Source: Fidelibacterota bacterium (GTDB taxonomy: Bacteria > Fidelibacterota > Marinisomatia > Marinisomatales > Marinisomataceae). Taken from it: DNA of 44,868 nt. Positions 9,911 to 20,591 of this stretch are shown here, one piece after another. The DNA is taken from positions 1 to 44,868 of the forward strand of contig JAFMFP010000004.1 of the NCBI GenBank assembly GCA_017856055.1. Direction: 5' to 3'. Each line of letters opens with the position of its first letter. Position 1 is the stretch's first letter. The position numbers and the translations under genes were made by a program. The notes beneath the pieces are model-generated. The model was not told the origin of the DNA. It ran no database searches and saw only the letters and a program-made list of their open reading frames with translations.

Positions 9911-11838
9911 GCTACAGTTTATCTTCTTTTGAAAAACTTAACAAATCTGATAAAGATTTATTTATAGTCAATGTAATTAAAGGGCTGACTATTGATGGAG
10001 TGAGGAAGGCCAATTCTGGGCATCCGGGAGGACCAATGTCTATGGCTGATATGGCATACATTGCATACTCTGAATTTATAAGACTAAATCCAAAAAATAT
10101 TGATTGCTCAATAAGAGATAGGGTGGTTTTTTCTGCAGGCCACGTATCAATGCTTCAGTATTGTTTATTATTCTTTGCAAATATTTTAACATTAAAAGAC
10201 TTAAAGAATTTTAGACAACTAAAAAGTAATACACCGGGTCATCCAGAAGTTGAAAAACCGGGGATTGATGCTACTACTGGCCCTCTTGGGCAAGGAGTTG
10301 GGATGGGAATTGGAATGGCACTTGCAGAATCAATTAAAAAAAATAATAACTACACATATATTTTTGCTGGTGATGGTGATATTCAAGAACCAGTAACCTT
10401 AGGAGCAGCCACTTTAGCTGGTCACTGGAAGCTTGAAAAAATTATTATGTTTTATGATTCAAATGAAATTCAAATTGCCGGAAATACTTCAAGAGTAGAT
10501 TCTACAAATTATAAAAAGATTTTTGAAGCAATGAATTGGAATGTAATTGAAATTGATGGACACAATCATGAAGAAATTAGGTCTGCTATTAAAATGTCCC
10601 ACAAGAGCGCTAAGCCAAATCTAATTATTGGGAAAACAGTTATGGCAAAAGGAAGTGCTTCATTCGAGAATAATAGTCAAGCACATGGAGCTCCTTTTTC
10701 TATTGAAGAAATCAAAAAAACAAAAATTAATCTAAATATTCCTAATGAAGAGTTTTATTGTCCAAGTTTTGCTAAAGAATATTTTTTAAACAAAAGAAAA
10801 AAATTAAACATTAAAAATTCTAAAATAGCTCGAGACAATAATTTGAACGACTATTCAAAAGCGCTTTTATCTCTATCAAAAATGTTGATAGAAGAAAATT
10901 CAATTTCTACCAGAAAAGCATTTGGAAAAATTTTAGAAAAAATGGCAGAAACAATTCCAACTCTAATTGGTGGATCAGCAGATTTAGATGAATCTAATTG
11001 TACAAACAAATTTGCTGAAAAGTATAAAGATTATTCTCCTAATAATCATCGCGGAAGAAATATTGCTTTTGGGGTTCGAGAATTTCCAATGGGTGCAATA
11101 TTGAACGGAATTGCTCTGTATGGAGGGTTTTTTCCATTTGGAGGAACTTTTTTAACATTTAGCGATTATATGAGATCATCAATCAGGCTAGCCGCCATTC
11201 AAAAAAATCAAATTCTTTTTGAATTTACACATGATTCAATTTTTGTTGGCGAAGATGGACCAACTCATCAACCCATTGAACAACTAATGTCACTTAGGGC
11301 AATTCCAAATCTTTATGTTTTTAGACCAGCTAATGCTAATGAAGCTATTTTTTCGATAATTGAATCATTGAAACTTGTAAGCTCTCCGAGCGCGATAGCT
11401 CTTTCTCGTCAAAATCTTCAAAACAATAATATAGATCTTAAATTAACTAGAAACGGTGTTAAAAAAGGAGCATACATTATCCAAGACCTTAAAAAACCTG
11501 ACTTTGTAATATTTGCTTCAGGATCGGAGGTTGAAAAAGCTATTGAAGTCAATCAACATTTAGGTTCAAAAGGCAGAATAATCTCTGTTCCATGTTGGGA
11601 GCTTTTTGAAAAACAAACCAAAAGTTACAAAAACAAAATTTTATCTTTTGATTGTAAAAAAAGAATTTCAATTGAAGCTGGAATTAGTCAAGGTTGGGAA
11701 AAATTTGTTGGATTAGATGGATTGCCTATTGGAATTAATTCCTATGGTTTTTCAGCTCCAGGAGAAGAAGTTGCAAAAACTTTAAAATTTGATAGAAAGA
11801 ATATTCTAAAAAAAATTAAACTCTATTTGAAAAAATGA
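9907..11838 (+). CDS. tkt: Transketolase
   Basis: ANSGHPGGPMSMADMAY, GPLGQGVGMGIGMALAE, GDGDIQEPVTLGAA, THDSIFVGEDGPTHQPIEQL; 643 aa; overlaps rpe stop. Confidence 0.96.
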   Translation: MSYSLSSFEKLNKSDKDLFIVNVIKGLTIDGVRKANSGHPGGPMSMADMAYIAYSEFIRLNPKNIDCSIRDRVVFSAGHVSMLQYCLLFFANILTLKDLKNFRQLKSNTPGHPEVEKPGIDATTGPLGQGVGMGIGMALAESIKKNNNYTYIFAGDGDIQEPVTLGAATLAGHWKLEKIIMFYDSNEIQIAGNTSRVDSTNYKKIFEAMNWNVIEIDGHNHEEIRSAIKMSHKSAKPNLIIGKTVMAKGSASFENNSQAHGAPFSIEEIKKTKINLNIPNEEFYCPSFAKEYFLNKRKKLNIKNSKIARDNNLNDYSKALLSLSKMLIEENSISTRKAFGKILEKMAETIPTLIGGSADLDESNCTNKFAEKYKDYSPNNHRGRNIAFGVREFPMGAILNGIALYGGFFPFGGTFLTFSDYMRSSIRLAAIQKNQILFEFTHDSIFVGEDGPTHQPIEQLMSLRAIPNLYVFRPANANEAIFSIIESLKLVSSPSAIALSRQNLQNNNIDLKLTRNGVKKGAYIIQDLKKPDFVIFASGSEVEKAIEVNQHLGSKGRIISVPCWELFEKQTKSYKNKILSFDCKKRISIEAGISQGWEKFVGLDGLPIGINSYGFSAPGEEVAKTLKFDRKNILKKIKLYLKK

Positions 11839-12278
11839 AAGAAATAGTTTTAGCATCTGATCACGCGGGATTTAAACACAAGGAAAGGGTAAAAGAATTC
11901 CTTATTAGCAAAAATATTTTGGTGAAGGATTTTGGGGCGCTATCATTAGATAATGATGATGACTATCCCGATTTTATTTTACCTGCTGCCAATTATATCT
12001 CAAAGAATATCAATCAGTGCAAAGGAATTATTTTTGGGGGCAGTGGTCAGGGTGAAGCTATGGCAGCAAATCGTATTAAAGGTATTAGAGCTGTAGTATA
12101 TTATAATGGACCAAAAGAAATAATTCAACTTTCCAGAAAGCACAATGATGCAAACATTCTATCTATTGGAGCAAGATTCATTTCTATTGAAGAAACAATT
12201 GAAGTAATTCAAGAATGGCTAGATACTGATTTTGACCAAGGTAGACACCTTAGAAGAATTAATAAACTAGACTCTTAA
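11835..12278 (+). CDS. rpiB: Ribose-5-phosphate isomerase B
   Basis: LASDHAGFKHKERVKEFL, DYPDF, GIIFGGSGQGEAMAANRIKGIRA. Confidence 0.94.
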   Translation: MKEIVLASDHAGFKHKERVKEFLISKNILVKDFGALSLDNDDDYPDFILPAANYISKNINQCKGIIFGGSGQGEAMAANRIKGIRAVVYYNGPKEIIQLSRKHNDANILSIGARFISIEETIEVIQEWLDTDFDQGRHLRRINKLDS

Positions 12279-13127
12279 ATCAGCAAAAATCAATATTAAA
12301 AGAAGCGGGAAATAATAGATAGAGGTTCTAAAAATTAATCTTGCATTTTCATTTGATTGATCAATTATAAATGGTAAACAAGTAAGCATATAAATATTGC
12401 TTAGTAAATAAGCTCCTACCAAATAAAATCTTCCTGAGAATCCCAAGAAAAAAGGTAAAGTAGAGATTGGAATTAACAAAAGTGCGTGGATAAAAATATG
12501 TCGCACAGTACGTTTTATCCCATTTTCAGTACTAGAAAGCATTTTAAATCCTCCGCTTTCGTAATCCTTTCTATAAATGTATGCTAATGAGTAAAAATGA
12601 GGATGTTGCCAAAAAAACAATATTAAAAATAATGCTAGCGCGCCCCAATCAAGGGAGTTAGTTGCAGCAACCCATCCACCCGCTGGAGGAAGCGCTCCTG
12701 GAATTGCACCTATCATAGTATTAGTCCATGAAACTCTCTTTAAGGGTGTATAAATTAGGAGGTATGATAATATCGTAATTAATGAAAGTAAAAAGGTTAG
12801 AAAATTAACCTTATAAAGCAATATAATTAATCCTGAAAAACATAGAATAAACCCTAAAATAATCGCAAATGATTTAGAGAATTGGTTGCTAGGTAAAACT
12901 CTGTTTCTAGTCCTTTTCATCAATCTATCAAACTCAATTTCTAAAACATTATTAAAAACTGACGAACCCATTGAACTAAACCAAGACCCGAGCAAAGTAT
13001 AAAATAGCAATTCTATATTCATTGAACCTCTAGATCCAAGATAGAAACCAAGAAAAGTTGTTATCAAAACTAAAAAACTAATTCGAACTTTTGTCAATTC
13101 AATAATTTTTTTAATCATATCAATCAT
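12267..13127 (-). CDS. ctaB: Protoheme IX farnesyltransferase (heme O synthase)
   Basis: UbiA-type NNVLEIEFDRLMKRTRNRVLPS and LKRVSWTNTMIGAIPGALPPAGGWVAAT. Confidence 0.94.
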   Translation of the reverse strand: MIDMIKKIIELTKVRISFLVLITTFLGFYLGSRGSMNIELLFYTLLGSWFSSMGSSVFNNVLEIEFDRLMKRTRNRVLPSNQFSKSFAIILGFILCFSGLIILLYKVNFLTFLLSLITILSYLLIYTPLKRVSWTNTMIGAIPGALPPAGGWVAATNSLDWGALALFLILFFWQHPHFYSLAYIYRKDYESGGFKMLSSTENGIKRTVRHIFIHALLLIPISTLPFFLGFSGRFYLVGAYLLSNIYMLTCLPFIIDQSNENARLIFRTSIYYFPLLLILIFADLRV

Positions 13128-13710
13128 CTAACAAGGTTAATATATCATTTTGGATTTCAAAAATGCTAGTTTTGTCTGTACCTTCATAATACCTTCTAAC
13201 GTTTCCGTTTTGATCTACAAGAACAAATCTTGTTGAATGTCCAGCTGGCAATAAAGAAGCAGAAAGAAATAATCCCTTTTCAGCTAAGTTGATAATCTCT
13301 TGTAAATCACCAGTCAAGAAAAACCAGTTATCTTTGATGCTATAATTTTTTGAATAATCATTCAAAACATTTTCTGAATCAACAGAAGGGTCTACAGTAA
13401 TTGAGATAAATTGTATTAAATCTGAATCATAAAATCTTTTCTGCAATACACTGAAGTGATCTGACATTATTGGACAAGCATCTTCACAGCTTGTAAAAAT
13501 AAATGCCACTAACGACAACTTTCCAATCAATTGATCATTGGTAAATTTTTGATTATCAAAATTAGTTAATTCAAATTTCGCAATATTTGAAATTATAGGT
13601 AGATTGTTTAATCTTGACTTGACAGCTTTATCAATAACAAAAAATGCAAGAAATCCCAATGAGATTATAACAAAAAAACTGAGGATAATTTTTTTATTAA
13701 GCCAATTCAT
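13120..13710 (-). CDS. SCO1/SenC family copper chaperone (start likely at internal MNWLNKK; ORF open to 13749)
   Basis: CxxxC copper motif FIFTSCEDACPIMSDHF, ITVDPSVDS, HSTRFVLVDQNG. Confidence 0.88.
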   Translation of the reverse strand: MNWLNKKIILSFFVIISLGFLAFFVIDKAVKSRLNNLPIISNIAKFELTNFDNQKFTNDQLIGKLSLVAFIFTSCEDACPIMSDHFSVLQKRFYDSDLIQFISITVDPSVDSENVLNDYSKNYSIKDNWFFLTGDLQEIINLAEKGLFLSASLLPAGHSTRFVLVDQNGNVRRYYEGTDKTSIFEIQNDILTLLDD

Positions 13711-14599
13711 AATCAACCAAATTATAGTAAATAACTGAAATTCCGACAAGCCAAGATGAACCCCAAGTATGGAATAATCGAGCTAATTGAGGTAATTCAG
13801 AAAAAACTAATAGCTCTCCAAGTAGAATTTGAACAGTAATCATACAAAGAATAAAAATATTCAATGATTTAATAATCTTTAAAGAATGATTTGAAAATAT
13901 TTTATAAAGATAGAAACTCAAGAATAGTAATGTAAATCCCATAAAAGTATGAAAGTACTTATAAAATGGTATTGAATCTAATTGTTCACTTTTATCTAAA
14001 AGAGGAAACTCTATTTGAATAATCTCAATATTTGTTCTTATTCCAGTACCTAAAAGAATTTCAATAATAATACATATAGCAAAAATAAATATAATTTTTT
14101 TGTTAATATTTGAAGAAGGCCTATGAGCAAATTTATTAACACTTAAGATTTTATAGGCTTCTACTGTAAGGAAACTCAACGATGAAACTAAAGCAAGAGC
14201 TAAAATCATATGAAACGTCTTAATAAAAGGGTTTAGATTTGTCCAAACTAAGGCTCCTCCTACTACGCCATTTGCTATTACTAAAAAAAGCGATAAAAAG
14301 CTTATACTTAGAATTCTTTTATCAGAATAAAAGTATTTAACTGATAAAAAACATAAAACTATAATTGAGATTCCAAGAATAGCTCCAAAACTTCTATTGA
14401 TAAATTCAATCCAAGCTAAGGTTAAGTTAAATTGCTCTAAATCTACATTAGTTGGAGGAATCCAGTTATCTCCACATTTCGGCCAATTAGGACATCCCAT
14501 ACCCGCACCAGATACGCGTACTAGTCCACCAATAAAAATCAACAAATAAGCTAGTATAGTTGATAGTAAGGCTGATCTAAAAAATAATCGAATATTCAT
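13697..14599 (-). CDS. ctaA: Heme A synthase (CtaA/COX15)
   Basis: FIGGLVRVSGAGMGCPNWPKCGDNWIPP, IEFINRSFGAILG, FHTFMGF, LFHTWGSSWLVG. Confidence 0.94.
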   Translation of the reverse strand: MNIRLFFRSALLSTILAYLLIFIGGLVRVSGAGMGCPNWPKCGDNWIPPTNVDLEQFNLTLAWIEFINRSFGAILGISIIVLCFLSVKYFYSDKRILSISFLSLFLVIANGVVGGALVWTNLNPFIKTFHMILALALVSSLSFLTVEAYKILSVNKFAHRPSSNINKKIIFIFAICIIIEILLGTGIRTNIEIIQIEFPLLDKSEQLDSIPFYKYFHTFMGFTLLFLSFYLYKIFSNHSLKIIKSLNIFILCMITVQILLGELLVFSELPQLARLFHTWGSSWLVGISVIYYNLVDYELA

Positions 14600-15030
14600 T
14601 AATGATGAGAATCATCCTCGCCTTCATGATGATCCTCATGACTTTCTACAGGATTACCATGAGTATCAGTTAAAGGAAGATTATCATAAAAAGAAGCTTT
14701 AGATTTAATTGCAGTTTTTACTTCTGGATTGATACCACCCCTAAAACCTGTATCGAGAAGCGTAAAAGTGATGAAGATTCCTAAGAACATTAAGGACATA
14801 ACAAAAATAACTAAATTCTTTTTATCGTCCCAAAGTAAGTGCATAAAAAATAATACTACCAGCGTAGCTTTAAGAGTTGCTACTGCCATGGCAAGTATTA
14901 TATTGAAAGAGCCTAAGTCAATATAGGAAACCCATACAGTAACCCCAGTTAAAAATAAAAGACTACCTGCAATGATTAAATATGTTCTAAGAGGAGTTAT
15001 GTGATGTTCGTTACTCATTTTTCTATCCAA
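14599..15030 (-). CDS. ctaF: Cytochrome c oxidase subunit IV (prokaryotic type; start may be MSNEHH at 15018)
   Basis: Short membrane protein with LKATLVVLFFMHLLWDDKKN, directly downstream of subunit III. Confidence 0.85.
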   Translation of the reverse strand: MDRKMSNEHHITPLRTYLIIAGSLLFLTGVTVWVSYIDLGSFNIILAMAVATLKATLVVLFFMHLLWDDKKNLVIFVMSLMFLGIFITFTLLDTGFRGGINPEVKTAIKSKASFYDNLPLTDTHGNPVESHEDHHEGEDDSHH

Positions 15031-15679
15031 TTAAATAAAATAGTGGGAATAAATAAATCCAAATTAAGTCGACTAAATGCCAAAAAATTCCAACAGTTTC
15101 CATAGGAGTATAATACTCAGAATGTAACTTATCTTTTTTAGTTAAATAAATTAACCAAGCAATCAGACCCATACCAATAGCAACATGTAGCCCATGAAGA
15201 CCAGTCATAATAAAATAAATTCCAAAAAATATATGGGGATTATCGATGTTGACAACTTCAGGTCCCATATATGAATAAAATATTCCAGGTAATTGACCTA
15301 CTTCAAATTTGTGACTGTATTCTAAATACTTTATGCCAAGAAATCCAAGAGCAAGCACCCATGTAATAACTAACATCCATAATGAAAGTTTTTTATTCTT
15401 TTTTTGAATAGCCCAAATAGCTAACGCCATTGTAAGAGAGCTAGAGATTAAGACTATAGTGTTTAGCATCCCTTTCTGGACATCTAAAAGCAAATGAGCG
15501 TCATAAAACATTTCAGGGTACCAAGATCTATAAACAGTATAAGCGACAAAAAGACCTCCAAATGTCAAAACTTCTGTAAGAATAAAAGCCCACATACCAA
15601 ATTTTGAAGTTTGATATTGTTGATCTACATCATGGAAATGGTGATGTAAAAAATCAGGAGATGATGAATTATGGCTCAT
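15023..15679 (-). CDS. ctaE: Cytochrome c oxidase subunit III
   Basis: [36 protein letters not shown]-like [18 protein letters not shown]. Confidence 0.94.
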   Translation of the reverse strand: MSHNSSSPDFLHHHFHDVDQQYQTSKFGMWAFILTEVLTFGGLFVAYTVYRSWYPEMFYDAHLLLDVQKGMLNTIVLISSSLTMALAIWAIQKKNKKLSLWMLVITWVLALGFLGIKYLEYSHKFEVGQLPGIFYSYMGPEVVNIDNPHIFFGIYFIMTGLHGLHVAIGMGLIAWLIYLTKKDKLHSEYYTPMETVGIFWHLVDLIWIYLFPLFYLIG

Positions 15680-17298
15680 TTTTTTAAGGTAGGTTCTACT
15701 ATTACTTTGTCATAATCATATGGACCATTTGTAAAAACTGGATCGGATTCAAAATTGTGAGGATGTGGTGGAGATGATGTATGAGTCCACTCCATTGTTA
15801 ACGCACCCCACGGATTTGATCCAGGGTCCAGTTTATTACTCTTTCTCAAAGACCACATCAAATTCAAAATTGCGATAAAAATTGATAACCCTAAAATCGT
15901 TGACCAAAAAGTGGAATAGGTATGTAACTCAGAAAATTGATCTGAATATGTAGCATATCTTCGAGGCATTCCTCTTAATCCAAGTAAAAATTGTGGGAAA
16001 AAGGTACCGTTAAATCCAATAAAAACACCCAGAGCACATAATGAAGCAATCTTTTGATTATACATTTTACCAAAAGATTTTGGCCACCAATGATGCAACC
16101 CAGCTAAGAATGCAATGATGGTACCACCCTGCATAACGTAATGAAAATGAGCAACTACGAAATAGGTATCATGTAAATGAATATCTAGGGCAACTGCTCC
16201 AAGAAAAATTCCTGTTAAACCACCTATGGTGAATAAAAATAAGAAAGCTAATGCATATATCATTGGAGTAGTAAAGGAAACTTGACCTTTATACATAGTA
16301 AGAATCCAACTAAAAATTTTTACTCCAGTAGGTATTCCGACAAAATAAGTTATAAATGAAAAAACTATCTGGGAAAAAACCGATTGTCCAGATGTAAACA
16401 TATGATGGCCCCAAACTAAAAATCCAATAAATGCAATGGATAAAGTTGAATAAGCAATAAACTTATACCCCCAAACTTTTTTTCTCGAATGAACTGGAAT
16501 AATTTCACTTATAATACCAAACGCAGGTAATATCATGATATACACTGCTGGATGCGAATAGAACCAAAAGAAATGCTGATATAAGACTGGGTCTCCTCCA
16601 AGAGCTGGATCAAAAATACCAATGCCTAAAAATCTTTCCAAGATTAATAATACCATTGTAATCGCTAAGACAGGGGTTGCAGTAATTTGAACTAAAGAAG
16701 TACCATAGAGAGCCCAAACAAAGAGTGGTAATTTATACCAAGTTAAACCAGGGACTCTCATTTTATGAACAGTAGCAATGAAGTTTAATCCGGTCAAAAT
16801 TGATGAAAAACCAATAATAAATATACCTAACGTCATCGGCACTACATTTGAAGTGCTTTGAGTAGAATAAGGAGTGTAAAATGTCCAACCAGTGTCTACT
16901 CCTCCATTAACTATAGTGTATATAGCAAACAATGCTCCAAAAGAATATATGTAAAAACTGGCAAGATTAAGTCGTGGGAATGCAACATCTTTTGCACCAA
17001 CCATCAATGGAAGTAAAATATTTCCTAAGGCCCCAGGAATAGCTGGAATAATAAAAAGAAATATCATTATAGCTCCGTGCAAAGTATACATACTGTTGTA
17101 GGTATCATTCGACACAAAATCATTACCAGGTGCAGCTAACTCAAGTCTCATTCCAAGTGCTAAAAGACCACCAATTAAAAAGAAAATTATTCCACTAAAT
17201 AAATACATTAGACCAATTCGTTTATGATCTAAAGTCAATAACCAAGACATAATTCCCTTAGGGTGATTTAGATAATTGATATTTTGATTTTCACTCAT
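15676..17298 (-). CDS. ctaD: Cytochrome c oxidase subunit I (caa3, A2-type)
   Basis: [65 protein letters not shown]. Confidence 0.97.
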   Translation of the reverse strand: MSENQNINYLNHPKGIMSWLLTLDHKRIGLMYLFSGIIFFLIGGLLALGMRLELAAPGNDFVSNDTYNSMYTLHGAIMIFLFIIPAIPGALGNILLPLMVGAKDVAFPRLNLASFYIYSFGALFAIYTIVNGGVDTGWTFYTPYSTQSTSNVVPMTLGIFIIGFSSILTGLNFIATVHKMRVPGLTWYKLPLFVWALYGTSLVQITATPVLAITMVLLILERFLGIGIFDPALGGDPVLYQHFFWFYSHPAVYIMILPAFGIISEIIPVHSRKKVWGYKFIAYSTLSIAFIGFLVWGHHMFTSGQSVFSQIVFSFITYFVGIPTGVKIFSWILTMYKGQVSFTTPMIYALAFLFLFTIGGLTGIFLGAVALDIHLHDTYFVVAHFHYVMQGGTIIAFLAGLHHWWPKSFGKMYNQKIASLCALGVFIGFNGTFFPQFLLGLRGMPRRYATYSDQFSELHTYSTFWSTILGLSIFIAILNLMWSLRKSNKLDPGSNPWGALTMEWTHTSSPPHPHNFESDPVFTNGPYDYDKVIVEPTLKK

Positions 17299-17324
17299 AT
17301 TTAACCTTGTAATTTACAATTAAT

Positions 17325-18308
17325 TTAATTCCTATTCTCATTTAGTGATTTTAAAAAAGCAATTAATGCATCGAGCTCTCTATCTGATAACAGACCTTGA
17401 TAGGTAGGCATTACACCTTGATAACCTGCTACTATTTGACTTTGAGGCTCTAAAATTGATTTTCTTATATAGTTTTCATCAATGACTGCTGATGAACCAT
17501 CTTCAAAGTTTCTAGTTTGACCCCACATACGACTAGTTTCCAGGTATGAAGGACCAACTAAATCAGAACCATCTAGAGTGTGACATGTATTACATGCTTT
17601 CTTGGTATATAGTTTTTCACCTAATTCATCTAATGGAAGATCATCATCACCCGAACCAAGTTCCTTGACCCATTCTTCATACTGTTTAGGCTTCATAACA
17701 ATCACCTTAGCAGCCATCTGAGAATGAGCAGTCCCACAGTATTCAGTACAAAAAATATCGTAAACTCCCTCCTCTTGGGCTTCGAACCACATGATATTAT
17801 ATCGATTGGGCAATGCATCCATTTTTGTTCTCATTACTGGAATAAAAAAACTATGGAGAACATCTTTTGAGGAAAGCAGAATCTTTATTGGAGTGTTGGA
17901 AGGTACTACTAGCTCATTCAAAGAAGTTCCTCCTTCCGGATAATCAAATGTCCAAAACCAGCTTTGACCAGTAACTTTTATTTCAATTGCATCATCAGGA
18001 ACAATAATCATTTTTAAATATGATCTAATACCCCAAACAAAAGTGATTGAAACTAAAATTAGAGGAATAATAAAAAATAATGATTCAAGAATATTATCAT
18101 GATCTTTGCTACTAGTTAATCGAACTTTATCCCCTTTTTTAAAACGATATTTTATTGAAAAAATGACCATTCCAATAACCACTACAGCCATTAAAGCTAC
18201 TGAAGAGTAAAAAATGAAATAAAAAAGGTTGTCGATATCACTTGCAAATGTTGAAACTTGCTTTGGGAAAAAAAATTCGTTTAGTCTATCAATCATTTTT
18301 TCTTTCAA
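17325..18308 (-). CDS. ctaC: Cytochrome c oxidase subunit II with fused C-terminal cytochrome c domain (caa3)
   Basis: CuA motif CTEYCGTAHSQM; heme-c motif CNTCHTLDG; two N-terminal TM helices. Start may be MIDRLN at 18296. Confidence 0.96.
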   Translation of the reverse strand: MKEKMIDRLNEFFFPKQVSTFASDIDNLFYFIFYSSVALMAVVVIGMVIFSIKYRFKKGDKVRLTSSKDHDNILESLFFIIPLILVSITFVWGIRSYLKMIIVPDDAIEIKVTGQSWFWTFDYPEGGTSLNELVVPSNTPIKILLSSKDVLHSFFIPVMRTKMDALPNRYNIMWFEAQEEGVYDIFCTEYCGTAHSQMAAKVIVMKPKQYEEWVKELGSGDDDLPLDELGEKLYTKKACNTCHTLDGSDLVGPSYLETSRMWGQTRNFEDGSSAVIDENYIRKSILEPQSQIVAGYQGVMPTYQGLLSDRELDALIAFLKSLNENRN

Positions 18309-19101
18309 TTAAAGTATCATTTTTCCAAAGTTTTACTAACATTATTGCTAGGAAAATGATAGTGAATATACCTCCTAAACGCATAAAATTGGTAGCAAAA
18401 AGTGTATAAGTATTTTTATAAGGGTCGTAATGATAGCAGTACAGAAGAATTTTATCTACAGTAGATCCAATTTTACCCTGCCCAGTCTCCAAAATTGCTA
18501 GCTTAAAATCTAAGCTAGGATAAGCGATACCATATAGATATCTAGTAATTTTTGATTGAGAATCAACAAATGTAATTACTGCAGGATGCATATATTCATC
18601 TCTATCAGAATCATAATAGTATTCAACACCTAAAATATCTGCAAGTTTTGAAATATTTTGATTAGTCCCTTTTAAAAAATACCAAGAATTATCATCTTTA
18701 TTAACATTAAGACTACCTAAGTAATTTTCTTTCTTTTCTCGAATTAAGCCTAGTGATTCATTGGGATTAAGATCTACTGTAATAACCTGAAAATCTTTTC
18801 CAAGCATTAAATCGCTTTTCTTGATTGCATCAGATAACCCATTCAGAACAAGAGTACAAAGCATGGGACATTCAAAATAATTCAGGGTAATAATTGTGGG
18901 GATACCATTATCTATTATATCTCCTATTGTTATTAGAGAGCCATCGGAATTAATAAATTCTAAATTTAAAGGAATATTGTTGCCCAACTTCTCAATAACA
19001 TTGATAGGTTGTTCGCTAGGAAGTTCTTTTTTTACTGTTTGGGTAAATAAAAAAGAAACAAATAAAATTATCAGATAAGATAATCTATTTTGAAGCTTCA
19101 T
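18289..19101 (-). CDS. SCO1/SenC family protein with C-terminal transmembrane helix
   Basis: CxxxC motif LNYFECPMLCTLVLNGL, DLNPNES, MHPAVITFVD; C-terminal YCYHYDPYKNTYTLFA followed by TM helix. Confidence 0.9.
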   Translation of the reverse strand: MKLQNRLSYLIILFVSFLFTQTVKKELPSEQPINVIEKLGNNIPLNLEFINSDGSLITIGDIIDNGIPTIITLNYFECPMLCTLVLNGLSDAIKKSDLMLGKDFQVITVDLNPNESLGLIREKKENYLGSLNVNKDDNSWYFLKGTNQNISKLADILGVEYYYDSDRDEYMHPAVITFVDSQSKITRYLYGIAYPSLDFKLAILETGQGKIGSTVDKILLYCYHYDPYKNTYTLFATNFMRLGGIFTIIFLAIMLVKLWKNDTLIERKND

Positions 19102-19384
19102 TAATTAATAATTCTTTCGAACGCTCAATGGGGATTTGATAAACTCCACTCTCTTCATCAATAATTTTATAAGATGATAAAGTTTCTTTTTCTGATTCTC
19201 TAAGTTCAATTAATTTTTTGGATCTCTTGCTAAGCTTAAAATCGTATACAGAATTATCCATCACTCGAACATAGTATTCAAAAAGTAAGAACAAGGTTAC
19301 AGCTACGATTAAAATGAAGGAAATACCGCCAATTACCAAAGGTTTGACTGGCATATCTCTTTTTTCATATCCATTATTTTCCAT
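19085..19384 (-). CDS. Small single-TM protein of unknown function inside the ACIII-caa3 cluster
   Basis: 99 aa; one N-terminal TM helix and soluble tail ending GVYQIPIERSKELLINEASK; start overlaps actF stop (TAATG). Confidence 0.75.
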   Translation of the reverse strand: MENNGYEKRDMPVKPLVIGGISFILIVAVTLFLLFEYYVRVMDNSVYDFKLSKRSKKLIELRESEKETLSSYKIIDEESGVYQIPIERSKELLINEASK

Positions 19385-20589
19385 TAGTGGTTCCTATGAT
19401 TTATTGAATTGATTAATTCAGGGTCATTGACTGGAATTAGAGGATTTTGCGAAAGTCGATGTCTAAAAGAAGCAATAAATACCAACCCTATTCCAGATAA
19501 AACTAACAAATCATAAATACCGAAATGAAAATCATGATGATGATAAGTTGGCATAATGATAAAGTTAATATCTATATAATGCATAAAGATTATCCATAAT
19601 GACATATATTTTAAAAGCCCAAGATTTCTTTTTGATGCTCTAAAAATGAGGGAAAAGAAAGGAATAAAAAACTTTCCAACAATTAAAAGAACGCTAATAA
19701 TTTTCCAAGAACCTACCCATCTATGTAAATACCAAATTGTTTCTTCAGGAATGTTACTATACCAAATAAAATAAAATTGTGCTCCAGCTATGTAACAATA
19801 AAAAACCGTGAAAGCGAATAAGTATTTTCCTAAATCATGGTAATGTTCAGAAGTGACAATATTTTTTAATAAACCCTTACTTTGTAAATGAATGATAGTA
19901 AAGGTCAAAAATGCCAAGAAAGCTAAAAAAGAACCAGCAAAAGTATAGACTCCAAACATTGTTGAGTACCAGTGGGGATCTAAACTCATTTGCCAATCAA
20001 AACCTGCGAATGTTAAAGATAAAAAGAAAAGAACTCCAAGTGGGCTCATGGAAAATAATCTTAATTTATCTAGATCGCTATTGTTGGCTATAGTGTCATT
20101 TTTAATTGATTTTTTATAAATATATATAACAATAAAATTCCACAATAAAAAGTAAAGTGCAGCTCTTACTAAAAAGAATTCCTGATTCAAAAACGATAAT
20201 TTATGTTGTATTAAATGATCTGCTTCAAAGCTTCCAGGAATACTCCATTTTGGATTTGAAGGCATCCAAGAGAAAAGGCTTTCCATTCCAATTAATATCG
20301 GAATAAATAATATTGTCATAATTGGAATAACAATAATGGTATTTTCCATAATTCTTCGGATTGAAACACTCCATACAGCTGAAAAAGCATAATGGACTAA
20401 AGTAAAGAAAATTCCTCCTAAAGCAATGCTTAACCAAAAGAAATAAGAGGTTAAATAGGAAAAGTAAAATTCTTGATGTTTGTAACCTATCAATACTGAA
20501 ACTAAAATTAAAATTAGGCCTAAGAAAAAAATCTGCCTATTGCGGTTATTATCAATAGTATATGTATAGTTTTTTGGATCGATATTCAT
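19384..20589 (-). CDS. actF: Alternative Complex III quinol-oxidoreductase membrane subunit ActF
   Basis: Large polytopic membrane protein with FAGFDWQMSLDPHWYSTMFGVYTFAGSFL, in canonical act gene order. Confidence 0.9.
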   Translation of the reverse strand: MNIDPKNYTYTIDNNRNRQIFFLGLILILVSVLIGYKHQEFYFSYLTSYFFWLSIALGGIFFTLVHYAFSAVWSVSIRRIMENTIIVIPIMTILFIPILIGMESLFSWMPSNPKWSIPGSFEADHLIQHKLSFLNQEFFLVRAALYFLLWNFIVIYIYKKSIKNDTIANNSDLDKLRLFSMSPLGVLFFLSLTFAGFDWQMSLDPHWYSTMFGVYTFAGSFLAFLAFLTFTIIHLQSKGLLKNIVTSEHYHDLGKYLFAFTVFYCYIAGAQFYFIWYSNIPEETIWYLHRWVGSWKIISVLLIVGKFFIPFFSLIFRASKRNLGLLKYMSLWIIFMHYIDINFIIMPTYHHHDFHFGIYDLLVLSGIGLVFIASFRHRLSQNPLIPVNDPELINSINHRNH

Positions 20590-20591
20590 TT

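Noticed and set aside
20225-20437. 70-aa minus-strand ORF in an alternative frame inside actF
   Set aside because: Out of frame with the well-supported ActF; no independent evidence.
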